A stretch of 21,441 bases of DNA from Stentor coeruleus. Its lineage: Eukaryota; Ciliophora; Heterotrichea; Heterotrichida; Stentoridae. The notes under the pieces are model-generated. The model did no database searches and had not been told where the DNA came from. It saw only the letters and a program-made list of their open reading frames with translations. The stretch lies in NCBI GenBank assembly GCA_001970955.1, contig MPUH01001192.1, positions 1 through 21,441 of the forward strand, in the 5' to 3' direction. Below are positions 1-10,198 of this stretch, piece after piece (position 1 is the stretch's first letter; each line of letters opens with the position of its first letter). A program made the position numbers and the translations under genes.

Positions 1-1
1 T

Positions 2-1752
2 CTCAGCAGTGTAACTTTCAATATTTCATATCCAATAAACAACATACCTAGATTTGATATAAAATTAAAAGATCTGAAGCCGTGCATAAAAAAAGTTAAT
101 TTAATAGTAAACCAATATATGGATGAAAATTTTGGCATAATGTTTATGAGACAAGCCATAGAAATAAGTATAAATTGCCTTAATTCTAACTTCAATATCT
201 TAAAATCAATTATTAGAAAATGCCCAAATTTAAGAATTTTTAATTACGAATGTAATTTTCTGGCATTCTATGATCGTTTAGCAAATCCTTCTTTTAGAAA
301 CATCACAGAACTTGATTTGTCTTTCAAAATTTATAATTGTGACTGCTTTGATTGGAATGCTTCACAGATTTTGCAGAATATTATTGAAGGCCAAGTTTTA
401 AAGTCATTTTAAGGTAACAGTGAATTTTTAAGATTAACTAATGAGTTTATTGCTATTATGGAAGAGGTTCAAAACTTGAAAACTATAAAATTTAAAGAAT
501 CTACTATGAGTGGGTCTACAATAAAACTGATAACAAACTTTTTAAATACTGCTGCACAAAGTACCTTACCTATAAAAAGTTATTTTAAAAATTCTATAAG
601 AAACACAGAATACAAACAATTTGTTGATGCTGTAGATAATTTATTAAAAAACTGCTAAACATTAAAGCATCTTAGGCTTACTTCTTTAATCGCCTTTCAT
701 ATAATGATATTAAAAAAATTGCTTCTATAATAGTTGAAAGCATTAAATCTGGTCGGCTTGAATCATTTAATAAACTTGATATGAAAAGCTTAGCAGAAAA
801 TAAGATAAAAACATTTTATATCAAATATAGCATATAAGTTGATAATAAAAAATCTGATTTTTTATACTTTCTGATATTATTAGAGTTTATACCTAAATCC
901 AATTCCTTAGAAAAAAATTTCTTATACAAACATCAAATAACTGAAATTAACCTAAACAAAGAAATTGATAATATGAAACAACAAGGTTTGTTTATATTTA
1001 ATCAATCTAATCTTTACTATCTTATTATCTTCATAATAGCTTTAAAATTAGATTATTTAACCTCCTTGCTATTAAACTCCAAAACTGATGTCTATAATGA
1101 CTTATTAAAAAAAAAATTATATCATCTTTAAATCTTAACCATCTAAAACTCATTCTACAAGGGGATAAAAACTCTAAAAACATTTTCTCAATTGTAAAAA
1201 AAATCCTCTCATATTTTCTAAAATGAAAACTCTAAAAATCGATTTGAAAAATGAAATCCTAACTTGGAGAACTTTTTCTAAATTTTTATATCAGAAATTT
1301 TATCTTCAATTTGTTTAAGAAATTTTAAAGTTTGTATATCAGAAAGATTACAATACGATAAATCTTTTGCTTGTTTACAAAAATTAGAAATTGTTAATGC
1401 TTCATTTTCTCAGTATTCATTTGAATTTATAGTATCTTTAATAAAATGTTCTGAAAATTTAGAAATTATAAAACTTGAAAAATGTTGCGTTTATTATAAA
1501 AAAAGTACTACGTTAGAAGTTATACAAGAAATTAATATTAAAAACTCTGAGGCAATTGTTGATAGTTTAGTCTTGAAGATAAATTTGAAAAAAGTTTTTA
1601 TACAGATCAATAAAAATTTTGGTAGAGAGAGGAAAGATGGATTTAAAAATTATAGTGTAATTAAAAAGATAGTTGAGAATAATAAAGTGATGAAATCATT
1701 CAAATTAATTTTGCCTTTCAATGATAGCAAGTCACTAGAGTTTGATAATTAG
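2..1752 (+). pseudogene. decayed leucine-rich-repeat (ribonuclease-inhibitor-like) gene
   Basis: The frame is open from base 2, so the 5' end lies outside the window. It carries LRR-like stretches such as KCPNLRIFNYECNFL, TLKHLRL, EEVQNLKTIKF, LQKLEIVNA and ENLEIIKLEKC. The reading is broken repeatedly: TAA at 410-412 and 656-658, a frame change between 658 and 682, TAA at 835-837, a frame change in a ten-A run (1107-1116), TGA at 1224-1226, and more changes before a last open stretch of about 150 codons ending in TAG at 1750-1752. No 15- or 16-nt GT-AG intron fits these breaks. I read it as one LRR gene that has decayed by stops and indels. Function of the ancestor is unknown beyond the LRR fold. 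Sequencing errors could account for the homopolymer break but not for all of them. Confidence 0.6.
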
Positions 1753-2745
1753 TTAAGTTTTTAGGAATTAAGTTTTATTAAAATTTAACATGAAATATAT
1801 AAGCATTTTAGTTCTAGCTCTTAAGTCAAAGATTTTTTATATGTGTGTCAAAAGAAGATCATCTAATTTCAAGGGTATTCAACTTAAGAACTTTGCCTTT
1901 TTTACTACTTAAAGTTAGTTATTCTATATTATTAATTGGCGGGAAGTAAAAGAGTTATGTAATAAGAAAAAACTGAAGTTTTTATGCTATAAGAAAAAGA
2001 GAAACACAAATATTTTATTATTGATAAAATTGATTTTTAAATATTTTTAATAATTTCCATTATATTGTTTTAGTAATTTGTGTATAAAATCATCATTTAC
2101 TTGGATAATTCTTTCTCTATAATACTATCTTCAGAAATTGTATTTATAAAAAAAAGTTAAAGCAACCCCAAAATAGCAAATAAACCTTCCTCAAATAAAA
2201 AAAAAGTATAAAAGCTGCAAAGTACATCTTAACAAAATTAAGATATTTTTCTATGAAAGATACGAATTTATGAACTTTTCTTGATTGCTTAAACTTTCTA
2301 AATAAGCAAAAGGGTTATCTTTAACTAAGGAAAATCTTTAATTGGTTATAACAATTATGGAGCTTCAAGATTATACTGACAAAATAAAGCTCAAAAAATA
2401 CTTTCTAACAAAAATTAGGTAATTTGCTGGATGAATATATGAAAACATGGCAAAGATTATTTAATCAACTCTTGGATATTTATATTTAAATGAAATGAAT
2501 GAATTTGAGTTTTCCTTGTGCTAAAATCTTAAAGCGCAAAATATGATATTTAGTAGGATTGAAATATGAAATATCATAATTTTATTAGCTGATGTTTTTT
2601 ATTTTGTGGATATGATAATAATTTTAGGCTAAGGTTATAGTTTTGATTTTCAATATGGTTTTAGATTTTTTTGTTTTGAATTTAAAACTTAATTATTGTG
2701 GAAGGACTGCTAAAGTATATATCATAAAATGTAATAAATCATATA
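1753..2745. other. AT-rich spacer upstream of the MORN gene
   Basis: About 990 bases with no ORF that I can support on either strand. No tRNA-like fold, tandem repeat or recognisable coding relic was seen. The last part presumably holds the promoter and 5' leader of the MORN gene, but no specific element stands out. Confidence 0.5.
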
Positions 2746-3849
2746 ATGGGATCGAATTGTTCATGCTTACGAAGTCAGACAACAGAAGAAAGGTGTGACG
2801 AAATGCCTTTTGATATGAATATGAATCAAAAATTGCTATTATTTAAAGACAATGATGACATACTAGGGTATAACCCTAAGGTAAACAACTCTGATATTAT
2901 AAAACTCCAAAGTGTTTTAAGAGGCTACATAGCAAGAAAGCATTGCCAAAACATAAACCACTCAACAATTCCTTTAATCAAAAACCAAAACCAAAACCCA
3001 TCTACAGAGAATTTCCGAACTTCCCTTCAAGAAATTTCTCAAAACCAAGTTCCAGATTACTCTACTCCTTTAAGTAGAAATGCTGAAAAGCACTTAGGTA
3101 AATTCGATTATCCAATTTTATCATCAGCCGGTCTAGTAAAAAAAGGTTATATCGAGCTAGAAAATGGGGTTATTTACTTAGGAGAATGGAATAATAATTT
3201 ACAAAGAGAAGGAAGAGGAATCCAATATTGGCCTGATGGAAGTAAATATGAAGGAATATGGGGAAATGATAAAGCTAATGGAAAAGGAAGACTTATTCAT
3301 GCAGATGGAGATGTTTATGAAGGTAATTGGAAAGATGATAAAGCTGAAGGATATGGGATTTATATGCATTCTAATGGAGCGAGGTATCTTGGTGATTGGG
3401 CTGAGGATAAGCAACATGGTTATGGAACTGAGTCTTGGCCTGATGGATCAAGATATGAAGGGCAATATAAGAATGGGAGTAAGGAAGGAAAAGGAAAATT
3501 TATTTGGAGTGATGGAAGTAGATTTGAAGGTGATTTTCATTTCAATAACATACATGGTTATGGGGTTTATGAATGGAATGATGGAAGAAAATATGCTGGG
3601 GATTGGAAAAATAATAAAATGGACGGCAGAGGTGAGTTTACTTGGAGTGATGGGAGGAAATATATTGGAGAGTATTTAAATGATAAAAAACACGGATTTG
3701 GGGTTTTTGAATGGCCTGATGGGAGAAAATATGAAGGTGAATGGGCCAATGGAAAACAGCATGGCAAAGGATTTTACTATACAACAGTTAATGGAAAAGT
3801 TGAAGGAGAATGGAAAGATGGCAAGAGGATTAAAATAAACTTTAGCTAA
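2746..3849 (+). CDS. MORN-repeat protein with IQ motif and acylated N-terminus
   Basis: A 367-residue protein. It opens with MGSNCSCLRS: Gly2 suits N-myristoylation and Cys5/Cys7 suit palmitoylation, so it is probably membrane-anchored. Around residues 53-65, KLQSVLRGYIARK is an IQ-type calmodulin-binding motif. From about residue 144 to the end come nine full MORN repeats of 23 residues (pattern Y-x-G-x-W ... G-x-G ... W-x-D-G) and one partial repeat. MORN repeats bind lipids or proteins and often scaffold membrane-cytoskeleton contacts; unlike PIP5K-type MORN proteins, no kinase domain is present. No intron is needed. The gene converges on the FYVE-like gene, with about 106 bases between their stops. 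Myristoylation, palmitoylation and calmodulin binding are inferred from motifs only. Confidence 0.92.
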   Translation: MGSNCSCLRSQTTEERCDEMPFDMNMNQKLLLFKDNDDILGYNPKVNNSDIIKLQSVLRGYIARKHCQNINHSTIPLIKNQNQNPSTENFRTSLQEISQNQVPDYSTPLSRNAEKHLGKFDYPILSSAGLVKKGYIELENGVIYLGEWNNNLQREGRGIQYWPDGSKYEGIWGNDKANGKGRLIHADGDVYEGNWKDDKAEGYGIYMHSNGARYLGDWAEDKQHGYGTESWPDGSRYEGQYKNGSKEGKGKFIWSDGSRFEGDFHFNNIHGYGVYEWNDGRKYAGDWKNNKMDGRGEFTWSDGRKYIGEYLNDKKHGFGVFEWPDGRKYEGEWANGKQHGKGFYYTTVNGKVEGEWKDGKRIKINFS

Positions 3850-3955
3850 TGTTATTATGGTAACGGGAAAATTTATACATTTTATTATACAAATCAAGAA
3901 ATTTAATATATTTTGCATGGTATTTGATAAAAGTATTAAAATCTATAATATTTGA

Positions 3956-4777
3956 TTAGATTAATAAACAGCAGCAAGCTTCACGTATAACTTCATCTGG
4001 GCGCTTTTTCCTTTGCTGTATCGGGACCATTGTACTCCCTTCAATCAACCCATTAGTTTCTATAGTACTTCTAAATGAATACTTAACTTTGCGAAAGCAG
4101 ATTTTACAAACTAGATTCCTAACCATCTGTAAAGGGACCTGCTTCTCAATAACATCTTTTAACTCATTTAATTCCTGTTGCAACATAGTCTTCTCATTTT
4201 CCAAATTACGCAAATTGAATTTTGTTGCTTCCAACTCGCCTTTTGCCTTAATAAGCCTATCCTCAACAGTTTTCTCTAATTGCCTAATCTCATCAACAGA
4301 TCTTCCTAAACTCTTTGAACTCTCCTCAACTCTTTCATTCCTATCTTTTTCCTGTTTAATTTTCTCATTATAATTTTTCACTGTCTGTTCAAACTTTACT
4401 GAATTGTTTTTCAATGTTGTTTCAAGTTGTTTGAATTTTGTGTTCTGTTGAGATATATTATTGATTTTTATTTCCCTTTCTTTTTTATTGATTGCCAAGT
4501 CACGAATCAGTTTTTCTAATGTGTCTTTGTTTTCAAAATGATAGGTATTTTTCAGGTTTTCTTTATGGCAAAAATTACAGACTCTCGAATTATCAGGGAC
4601 ATTGCTTCCTCCTGAATCATCAGCACAAACTGGTAGCTGGCATTCTATGCATTCTTTTTTCTTGAACATAAGGGAAAATTGCTGCTTGCAGATATGGCAA
4701 ATATTCGACTTTGAAGAGCTTTTGTCGATTTTCCTTGATGGCGATGCACTTCTATAACTATTTTCACTGTTATTCAT
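3956..4777 (-). CDS. FYVE-like zinc-finger coiled-coil protein with CaaX-type tail
   Basis: A 273-residue protein. Residues 27-70 hold paired cysteines (C27/C30, C43/C46, C51, C67/C70) spaced like a FYVE-type finger. The classic R-(R/K)-H-H-C-R lipid-binding motif is absent, and the eighth ligand is replaced (C-A-D-D), so PI3P binding is doubtful. Residues about 80-215 are charged and heptad-like, a long coiled coil. A second CxxC pair (C224, C227) follows. The protein ends EACCCLLI: CLLI fits a CaaX box of the geranylgeranyl type, with two upstream cysteines that could be palmitoylated. A membrane-tethered coiled-coil adaptor is the likely role, but this is inference. The start is preceded by a G-free spacer (4787-5004). 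Confidence 0.85.
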   Translation of the reverse strand: MNNSENSYRSASPSRKIDKSSSKSNICHICKQQFSLMFKKKECIECQLPVCADDSGGSNVPDNSRVCNFCHKENLKNTYHFENKDTLEKLIRDLAINKKEREIKINNISQQNTKFKQLETTLKNNSVKFEQTVKNYNEKIKQEKDRNERVEESSKSLGRSVDEIRQLEKTVEDRLIKAKGELEATKFNLRNLENEKTMLQQELNELKDVIEKQVPLQMVRNLVCKICFRKVKYSFRSTIETNGLIEGSTMVPIQQRKKRPDEVIREACCCLLI

Positions 4778-4786
4778 ACCTCTAAG

Positions 4787-5004
4787 AATTTAATTATTAT
4801 ATAAAACTCTATTTTCCTATATCTTATATATAAAATTTCCACATCTTATCTATAAAATCTCATTTTTCTATACAAATTTTTCTTTTTCATATATTCTTAC
4901 ACAATATTCCTTTTATATTCCTTTATATAATTCCTTTATTTTCCTTTATATTTTTCATTTATCCTCTTTATTTTTTCTTAATTTTTAAAAATCCCTTAAT
5001 AATA
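4787..5004. other. 218-nt tract lacking G on the plus strand
   Basis: Reading base by base, no G occurs between the G at 4786 and the G at 5005, while about 35 C occur. The tract fills most of the spacer between the start of the FYVE-like gene and the stop of the PG-rich repeat gene, both on the minus strand. On their coding strand it is therefore C-free, made of A, T and G only. It is not a simple tandem repeat. Confidence 0.85.
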
Positions 5005-5039
5005 GATGTTTATAACTTATATACTAATATATATTTCTA

Positions 5040-6722
5040 TTATCTATTAGACCTTACTGGGACAAATGTTTTAGCAGGTGTCCGAGAAAGTCTACTTATC
5101 ATTTCACGTCTTGGGGCCATTGTATAAGCTGGTGCTGTTTCTTTAGGTTTAATATTAACTTGATATGCTCCTGGTCCCTATATATTTTTTACAGGTGTAT
5201 TATTTCTTTCTTTTGAAGATCTTTTACCTTGCATTGTATAAAAAGGCCCATCTGGTTTCACATCAATTTTATAAAACCCAGCTGAAGAGTCGGGTTTGAA
5301 TTTAGGAACTCTTTTAGAAGTTGGGAATTTTACTGCGTGATTACAATTTTTCAAAGTTACATCATAAGCTCCTGGACCTGGGATTTCGCTTGCACCTTTA
5401 GCAAAGTTACTTCTTTGGCTTTGGCCTTGGGTAAAACTGAAGCAACTTTGTGACCTATTCGGATTATAAGCTCCAGGTCCAGGCACAGGATTAACTTTAA
5501 AATCCCTTGGTTTACCTCTGAGCATGGGTGACTGTGTTTTAAACTCCGGCAGTTCATACTGTCCCGGTCCGGGAACATTATCCACTTTCCTCGGACTATA
5601 TCTTTTCCCCATAAAAATATTAGGCCCATTCACCGGCTTATCAAAAATATACTCCCCAGGCCCAGGAGTATCTAACATTTTAGTCTCCCTCGAGCTTTTT
5701 CCTTGTGAAAACCCTTGAGAACCTTTTGGTTCTTGTGGAGTATAACGTCCAGGTCCAGGTACTCCATTATCATAATTCTCTTTTGCTTTGCCAACAACTA
5801 AAGCTCCTCTATGATCAAAACTAGATGGAAAATTGCTAAAATCTCTAATATCACAAGTATCATCTTTTTTATCATATTTTCCTCCCATTGTATAACTTGG
5901 TCCAGTATTTTTATCTTGAGTATTATATTGCCCAGGTCCAGGGTTTACTGATACACTTTTGCTTCTAAGAGGAAATCCAAGTGAAAAAGCTGGAGAAGAG
6001 TTACTTGGACGTAAATTATAAGCACCAGGTCCTGGTGTTGAAAATTCTTTAGAAGGTCTAGTTTTACCTTGTATTGTAAATCTTCCTGGGCTTGAATTTG
6101 CTGATACGTTATAAGCACCAGGACCTGGACCATTAAAAGGTGAAGGGTCTCTAGGCCTTTTACCAATAGAGTAACTTGGGCTAGATATTTGATATATAGG
6201 GTTTATAAGCTGAACATTAGCTGTTATTGGAACTGGGTTTTTAAGCTTTTCACTTTTCATTTGAGGGAATTTCAAATCTTTTTCTTGTTGGATTTCATAT
6301 GAACCTGGGCCTGGGGTTTTTAACCCATTCTGATCTTTATATTTACCTTTTAATGTTATGCTTTTATTGTATAAGGTACTTGGGATCTCATATTGTCCTG
6401 GGCCTGGAGAATCGGATAAACGTGATTGATTTGGCTTACCCAAGTCATTTAAAGGGACTGATTTTGAACGAATACTTCCATTAACATTAAAAAGCTCTTT
6501 GTATTTTTCTGGGGTTAATGTTGAATAGTATAGTTTATGGTCGCCGGTTGGGGTTTGAAATCTTTCTGCTTGGGGAAAAGAATAACTTGGTCCGCCAGGA
6601 ATTTTAGATGGCAAGTCGTAAACACCTGGGCCAACTGAATTGTCTTGGATTATACTGGGCATTAGGTCTATGTGACCTTGTTCTTTGCCTTGATTAGCTT
6701 CGCTTTTTTGTTGAATATCCAT
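5040..6722 (-). CDS. PG-rich sperm-tail (SHIPPO/STPGR) repeat protein, one 15-nt intron
   Basis: After splicing the intron at 5178-5192, the product is 555 residues: 510 from the first exon and 45 from the second, ending at TAA 5040-5042. It contains twelve P/x-GPG-x-Y motifs (for example SPGPGQY, TPGPGSY, VPGPGRY, IPGPGAY), one degenerate copy (SSAGFYKI), and intervening YTMxGK-type elements, at a spacing of roughly 30-50 residues. This is the STPGR/SHIPPO family, found in axonemal and other microtubule-associated proteins (ODF3, several microtubule inner proteins). Splicing makes NTP-GPGAY, the exact family motif, and the downstream AYTMAPR matches upstream YTMQGKR. Without splicing the frame hits TAG. 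A ciliary or cortical microtubule location is inferred from the family. Confidence 0.93.
5178..5192 (-). other. 15-nt spliceosomal intron in the PG-rich repeat gene
   Basis: On the coding strand it reads GTAAAAAATATATAG, with GT and AG ends. It carries an in-frame TAG, and 15 is divisible by three, so an unspliced mRNA would stop here. Removing it joins CCT to GGA and restores the TPGPGAY motif plus 45 further residues. Introns of 15-16 nt are known from Stentor and related heterotrichs. Confidence 0.9.
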
Positions 6723-7525
6723 TTAACGATTTATCTGAGTATTAAATTCAAAATGGTTTGATAAGAATTTTTAAGGGTTTGAGATTTTGATAAGTCCTTT
6801 GATAGAAAATGAGAGGAATCAAGCAGTGGTTTGATATTTGAGAATTTTGTGGTTTTTGATGAGATATTAGAAGAATTGCTTTTGACTGGATTAGATGATA
6901 AGTGATTAGGGAGGATAAGAAAAGGTAGTTATAGACTTGGGTTAGGAGAAGTTTATTATGAGATTTGTGTAAGATTGATATGTAGAGAGTGGGTGTTAAG
7001 GAAGTTAATTTAATTTTATGATTTTGGTTTTTTTTAAAGTGTGGGGATGTATTAAGAAATTTTATAAGTATGATAGTTTTTTGGATTTTATGATTAACTA
7101 GAAATATTATTATGTTCTTAATGCTATTATGAAATTTTCATGTCAGGTAATTACTAGCTGAAGAATAATACTTCAAAGATATTAACTAATAAAAAGTACT
7201 TTAAGATACCAAACATACAAATTTCTCAGTTTAAATACAAAGAAAAATCACATAAAACCCAAAAAAGAATATAATAAAAATATCCCAAACAAAAATTTTA
7301 AATCTTCAACATAAAATAATATCAATCCTATTTTAAACTTGTTAAAAATGCATTAATCATTTACTGTATTCCTACATAATAAACATATACAAAAATAAAT
7401 TTCCCTAATTCCTTCATCTCTAAACCCTCACAATTTATTTCCTATAATAATAAAAAACTACATATCCATTTAATCAACTTTTGTTCTCAAGAATCATACC
7501 CTAACCAAGCTTAATAACTAAATCC
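6723..7525. other. spacer with reversing G/C skew
   Basis: About 800 bases with no supportable ORF. The half next to the PG-rich repeat gene start (6723 to about 7080) is G-rich and C-poor on the plus strand, while the half next to the PDCD5 stop (about 7190-7525) is C-rich and G-poor. The switch lies near 7080-7190. It contains CCCTAACC at 7499-7506, 19 nt past the PDCD5 stop. No RNA gene was seen. Confidence 0.6.
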
Positions 7526-7852
7526 TTACAAACCTTCTAAATCATCAGAATCTGAATCAAAACCTTTTCTCCTAACAATCTTCAAGCTTTTCTGACTAGT
7601 TTCTGCCTTTTCTAGCATAGATATCAACTGATCTTCAGATACTTTTCCAGGAAGTTGTCTATTCATAGCTAGAGTAAGTAAGGTCTTTTCAACTTCTCTC
7701 GCTTTTTCCTCTTTAACTAAGGCAACTCTTCCTAATCTTTCTTTAGCTTGAGGGGTAAGTATTTGAGTTAAAAGCATTTCTCTTTGTTCTTCTGCAGCTT
7801 TGGCATTCTCTTCTTGCATCCTTTTTATCTCTGGATTTGTAAATTGTTCCAT
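7526..7852 (-). CDS. PDCD5: PDCD5 (TFAR19) family protein
   Basis: A 108-residue protein, close to the usual family length (about 110-125). It shows family features in order: MQEENAKAAEEQREMLLTQI, then ILTPQAKERLGRVALVKEEKA, then LTLAMNRQLPGKVSEDQLISML, and a basic/acidic tail ending DSDSDDLEGL. PDCD5 is a small helical-bundle protein conserved from archaea to animals; in animals it binds TIP60 and the chaperonin CCT and promotes apoptosis, while its role in ciliates is not established. The start at 7852 is chosen because the family begins just before this helix; the 70 codons open upstream (to 8062) are AT-rich, unlike the family, and probably leader sequence. The acidic C-terminal SDSDD resembles CK2 sites seen in other members. 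Confidence 0.93.
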   Translation of the reverse strand: MEQFTNPEIKRMQEENAKAAEEQREMLLTQILTPQAKERLGRVALVKEEKAREVEKTLLTLAMNRQLPGKVSEDQLISMLEKAETSQKSLKIVRRKGFDSDSDDLEGL

Positions 7853-8647
7853 TTTATAAGAGTTTATGCTTATAGTATATATGGAAATATGGATAAAGAT
7901 AGATTTTAGTATTTGATTATAGGAGAAAAACATATAAAAAGGTGGATTATTATAAGAATGTTGGATAATTATTATTGAATTCAAAGCTAATATAAAATTT
8001 TCATAGGTGTTAATAAAATTCCAAAAATCGCATAAAATATTATCTGAGCATAATCCATTCAATTCTAAATATATATTCTTATGTAAAACACTTTATAATA
8101 ATAGTTTAATTTACTATAAATCAAACTTTTTAATACCCTTTTATCTTTATAATAAACCCTCGACCTTTATTTTCACCCTTTTCAAGCTAAATCTTTTCTA
8201 ATCTCTAAACTTGCAGTTCAACCTTCAGAGTTCAATTATTTATATGTTTTATTTTGCAATACATCAACCAAATAATTTTTCTATTAAAAAATTTCTGTAT
8301 AAATATTAACAAAAAAAATCCTTTTTTTTTGGATTTTTATTACTGCAACTCAATGTATTTCTAAATGCTATCCGATCTTAGGAAAAATAATCATTTTTCC
8401 ATCGTATTTTTTGATAAGATTTTTTTTTCATTTTTCATTTTTTACATAATTCCACTGAGGCTCTAGAAATAATGGCTAAGAAGTTCATATGTATTCCCTG
8501 AGAAAATAGTCAAATTAATAAAATATTTGATTATGTGAATATTGATCTTTAGGTTTATAGAATTTATAACTAATTTAGAAAATTAACTTCTGAATTTATA
8601 GTAACTTAACAAGTAGCAACTAATAATATAATATTAATTTCAAGCTT
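7853..8647. other. divergent promoter spacer between PDCD5 and PP2C genes
   Basis: About 795 bases between two divergently transcribed genes, so it should contain both promoters. On the plus strand C exceeds G (about 33 to 19 in 8221-8460). There are A- and T-runs near 8310-8330 and 8420-8445. I see no RNA gene or repeat; the 64-codon frame at 8007-8201 has the composition of noncoding DNA. Confidence 0.5.
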
Positions 8648-9998
8648 ATGGGATGCTCAGTACCTACACAAAGAAGAAACATCTCCCTTCTTGCAAATAC
8701 ATCTCTTTTCACATATCCTAGATTGATAACATTAGACTTAAAAGCATTTAACAAAGATTCTGAGACATGTACATTTGAAGTAACAAATCCAACAGTATGT
8801 GTTTCAAAAGAAATTGATATCAACAATACATTTTATCAGTTATCATATTGCATACTTCCTGGTCTTGACCCACATTCCGATATTATAAAAGTGTGTCAAG
8901 ATGCTTGTATTTATATACACGACGATAACTCACTTCTATTATCACTATTTGATGGGCATGGAAAAAACGGAGAGATTGTTGTAGATTTTTGTTCAAAAGA
9001 GATCAGTTGTTTGTTTACTACACTAAAAGAAAAGCATTTTGTAAAATATATTCAGGGAAATCCATTAGTATTACTTCAAGAACTTGCTAGTAAATGTGAA
9101 GATAATTTAAGCGAAAGTCAAATAGATATAAGCTCATCAGGTTGGTAATAGTCTAAACAGCACAGCGGTTTTTTTGTATTTCACTAAGGGGAATATATAC
9201 ATGGCCAGCATCGGGGATTCACGAGCTGTTCTTGGTTCTGAAATAATGCCTCAAGTACTACCTGTTAAAGACCCAGACACAAACCATACTGATATTCTTA
9301 ATGAGATTAAAGAAACTAGAAAACTTCCTTGTGCTCTTTATGCTATACAATTGACAAAAGACCAAAAACCAGATCATCCTGAAGAACTTGCCAGGATTAT
9401 TGAAAAAGGAGGAAGAGTTCAACAGTTAGTTGATGATAATGGACTTAAAATTGGCCCATATAGAGTTTTTGATATGAAAGGAAACTATCCTGGATTAGCT
9501 ATGAGTAGATCTTTTGGGGATATGATTGGTAAGAAAGTAGGCATTATTAGTACTCCTATTTTTACAAAGCATAAGTTTAATAAAGAAAAAGACTCGTTTG
9601 TTGTCCTTGCTTCTGATGGAGTTTGGGATGTTATGGACAATCAAGAGGTTGTGAATTTTGTTGAGAGTTTTAGGCTGAAGTGTAGGAAAAATGTTGAGTT
9701 TGCACCTCCATCTGGAACCCTTATAAACCCAGATAGTGTTAGTATATCTCAACTTTTATGTGAAGAAGCTCGTATACGATGGTGTACAGTAGTAGAAGGT
9801 GAAAATGTAATGATCGACGATATTTCATGTATTATCCTTGAGTTCAATCAAAAAAAGTCAGCATTAAACAAAGATATAAAATACATTCCTACTATCAATT
9901 CAAGGTACGAACAAATAAGTGATGCAAGGAGGGCAACGTCAATACATGAGATTTCAACACGTGATCCTCGCCGAGGCAGTTTTTGTGATCCAAAGTGA
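8648..9998 (+). CDS. PP2C-type (PPM) serine/threonine phosphatase, one 16-nt intron
   Basis: Splicing 9145-9160 gives 444 residues. PPM motifs are in order: KVCQDA (81-86, first metal-site Asp), LFDGHG (100-105), SGCTAV (164-169, completed by the splice), ASIGDSRAVL (181-190), HPEELARIIEKGGRV (about 238-252), GLAMSRSFGD (277-286), VLASDGVWDVM (314-324) and IDDISCIIL (384-392). All metal-binding Asp positions appear present, so it should be an active Mg/Mn-dependent protein phosphatase. The N-terminus MGCS suits myristoylation at Gly2 and palmitoylation at Cys3, so membrane location is likely. Residues about 1-65 precede the catalytic domain and are unfamiliar. The tail after residue 395 is basic and Ser/Thr-rich. 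Substrate is unknown. Confidence 0.93.
9145..9160 (+). other. 16-nt spliceosomal intron in the PP2C gene
   Basis: It reads GTAATAGTCTAAACAG, with GT-AG ends and an internal CTAA that could serve as branch site. It splits a TGC codon (TG/C) and shifts frame by one, so it must be removed to join the two halves of the phosphatase. The junction restores SGCTAVFLY, the conserved SGxTA motif of PP2C. Without splicing the frame ends at TAA 9147-9149. Confidence 0.93.
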
Positions 9999-10198
9999 TT
10001 TCTTTAGTTTAATTATATGAGCTTTTTACAGGCAAATTTGTAGTTAAAATATTTTTCTTATGATTTTTGTGTAATAATTATTGGAAGTTATATAGGGCAT
10101 ACGCTGAAAAAGATTTTTATTTTTGTTGTGTTGCCTTGATGGATATATTAATACAATAAACAGTATTCTCGAATATTCAAATAATCTTTAGAGTGGTG

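Noticed and set aside
403..420. An 18-nt GT-AG intron removing the first stop of the LRR relic
   Set aside because: The length is outside the 15-16 nt class seen in this window, the joined sequence is no better, and the other breaks in the gene cannot be repaired this way.
1753..2257. Continuation of the LRR frame with TAA/TAG read as Gln up to TGA near 2255
   Set aside because: Stop density rises sharply after 1752 and LRR phrases disappear; in AT-rich DNA a frame read with TAA/TAG ignored is often long by chance.
3199..3767. ORFs of 66-147 codons overlapping the MORN gene on both strands
   Set aside because: They are products of the 69-nt MORN repeat read in other frames; only the 367-codon frame has the MORN motifs.
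5178..5180. TAG as reassigned glutamine or programmed readthrough in the PG-rich repeat gene
   Set aside because: A 15-nt GT-AG intron covers the TAG exactly, and splicing restores TPGPGAY, a better motif than Gln readthrough would give.
7853..8062. N-terminal extension of the PDCD5 frame to 178 residues
   Set aside because: The extra 70 residues are AT-rich Ile/Tyr/Asn/Phe sequence unlike any PDCD5; the ATG at 7852 matches the family start.
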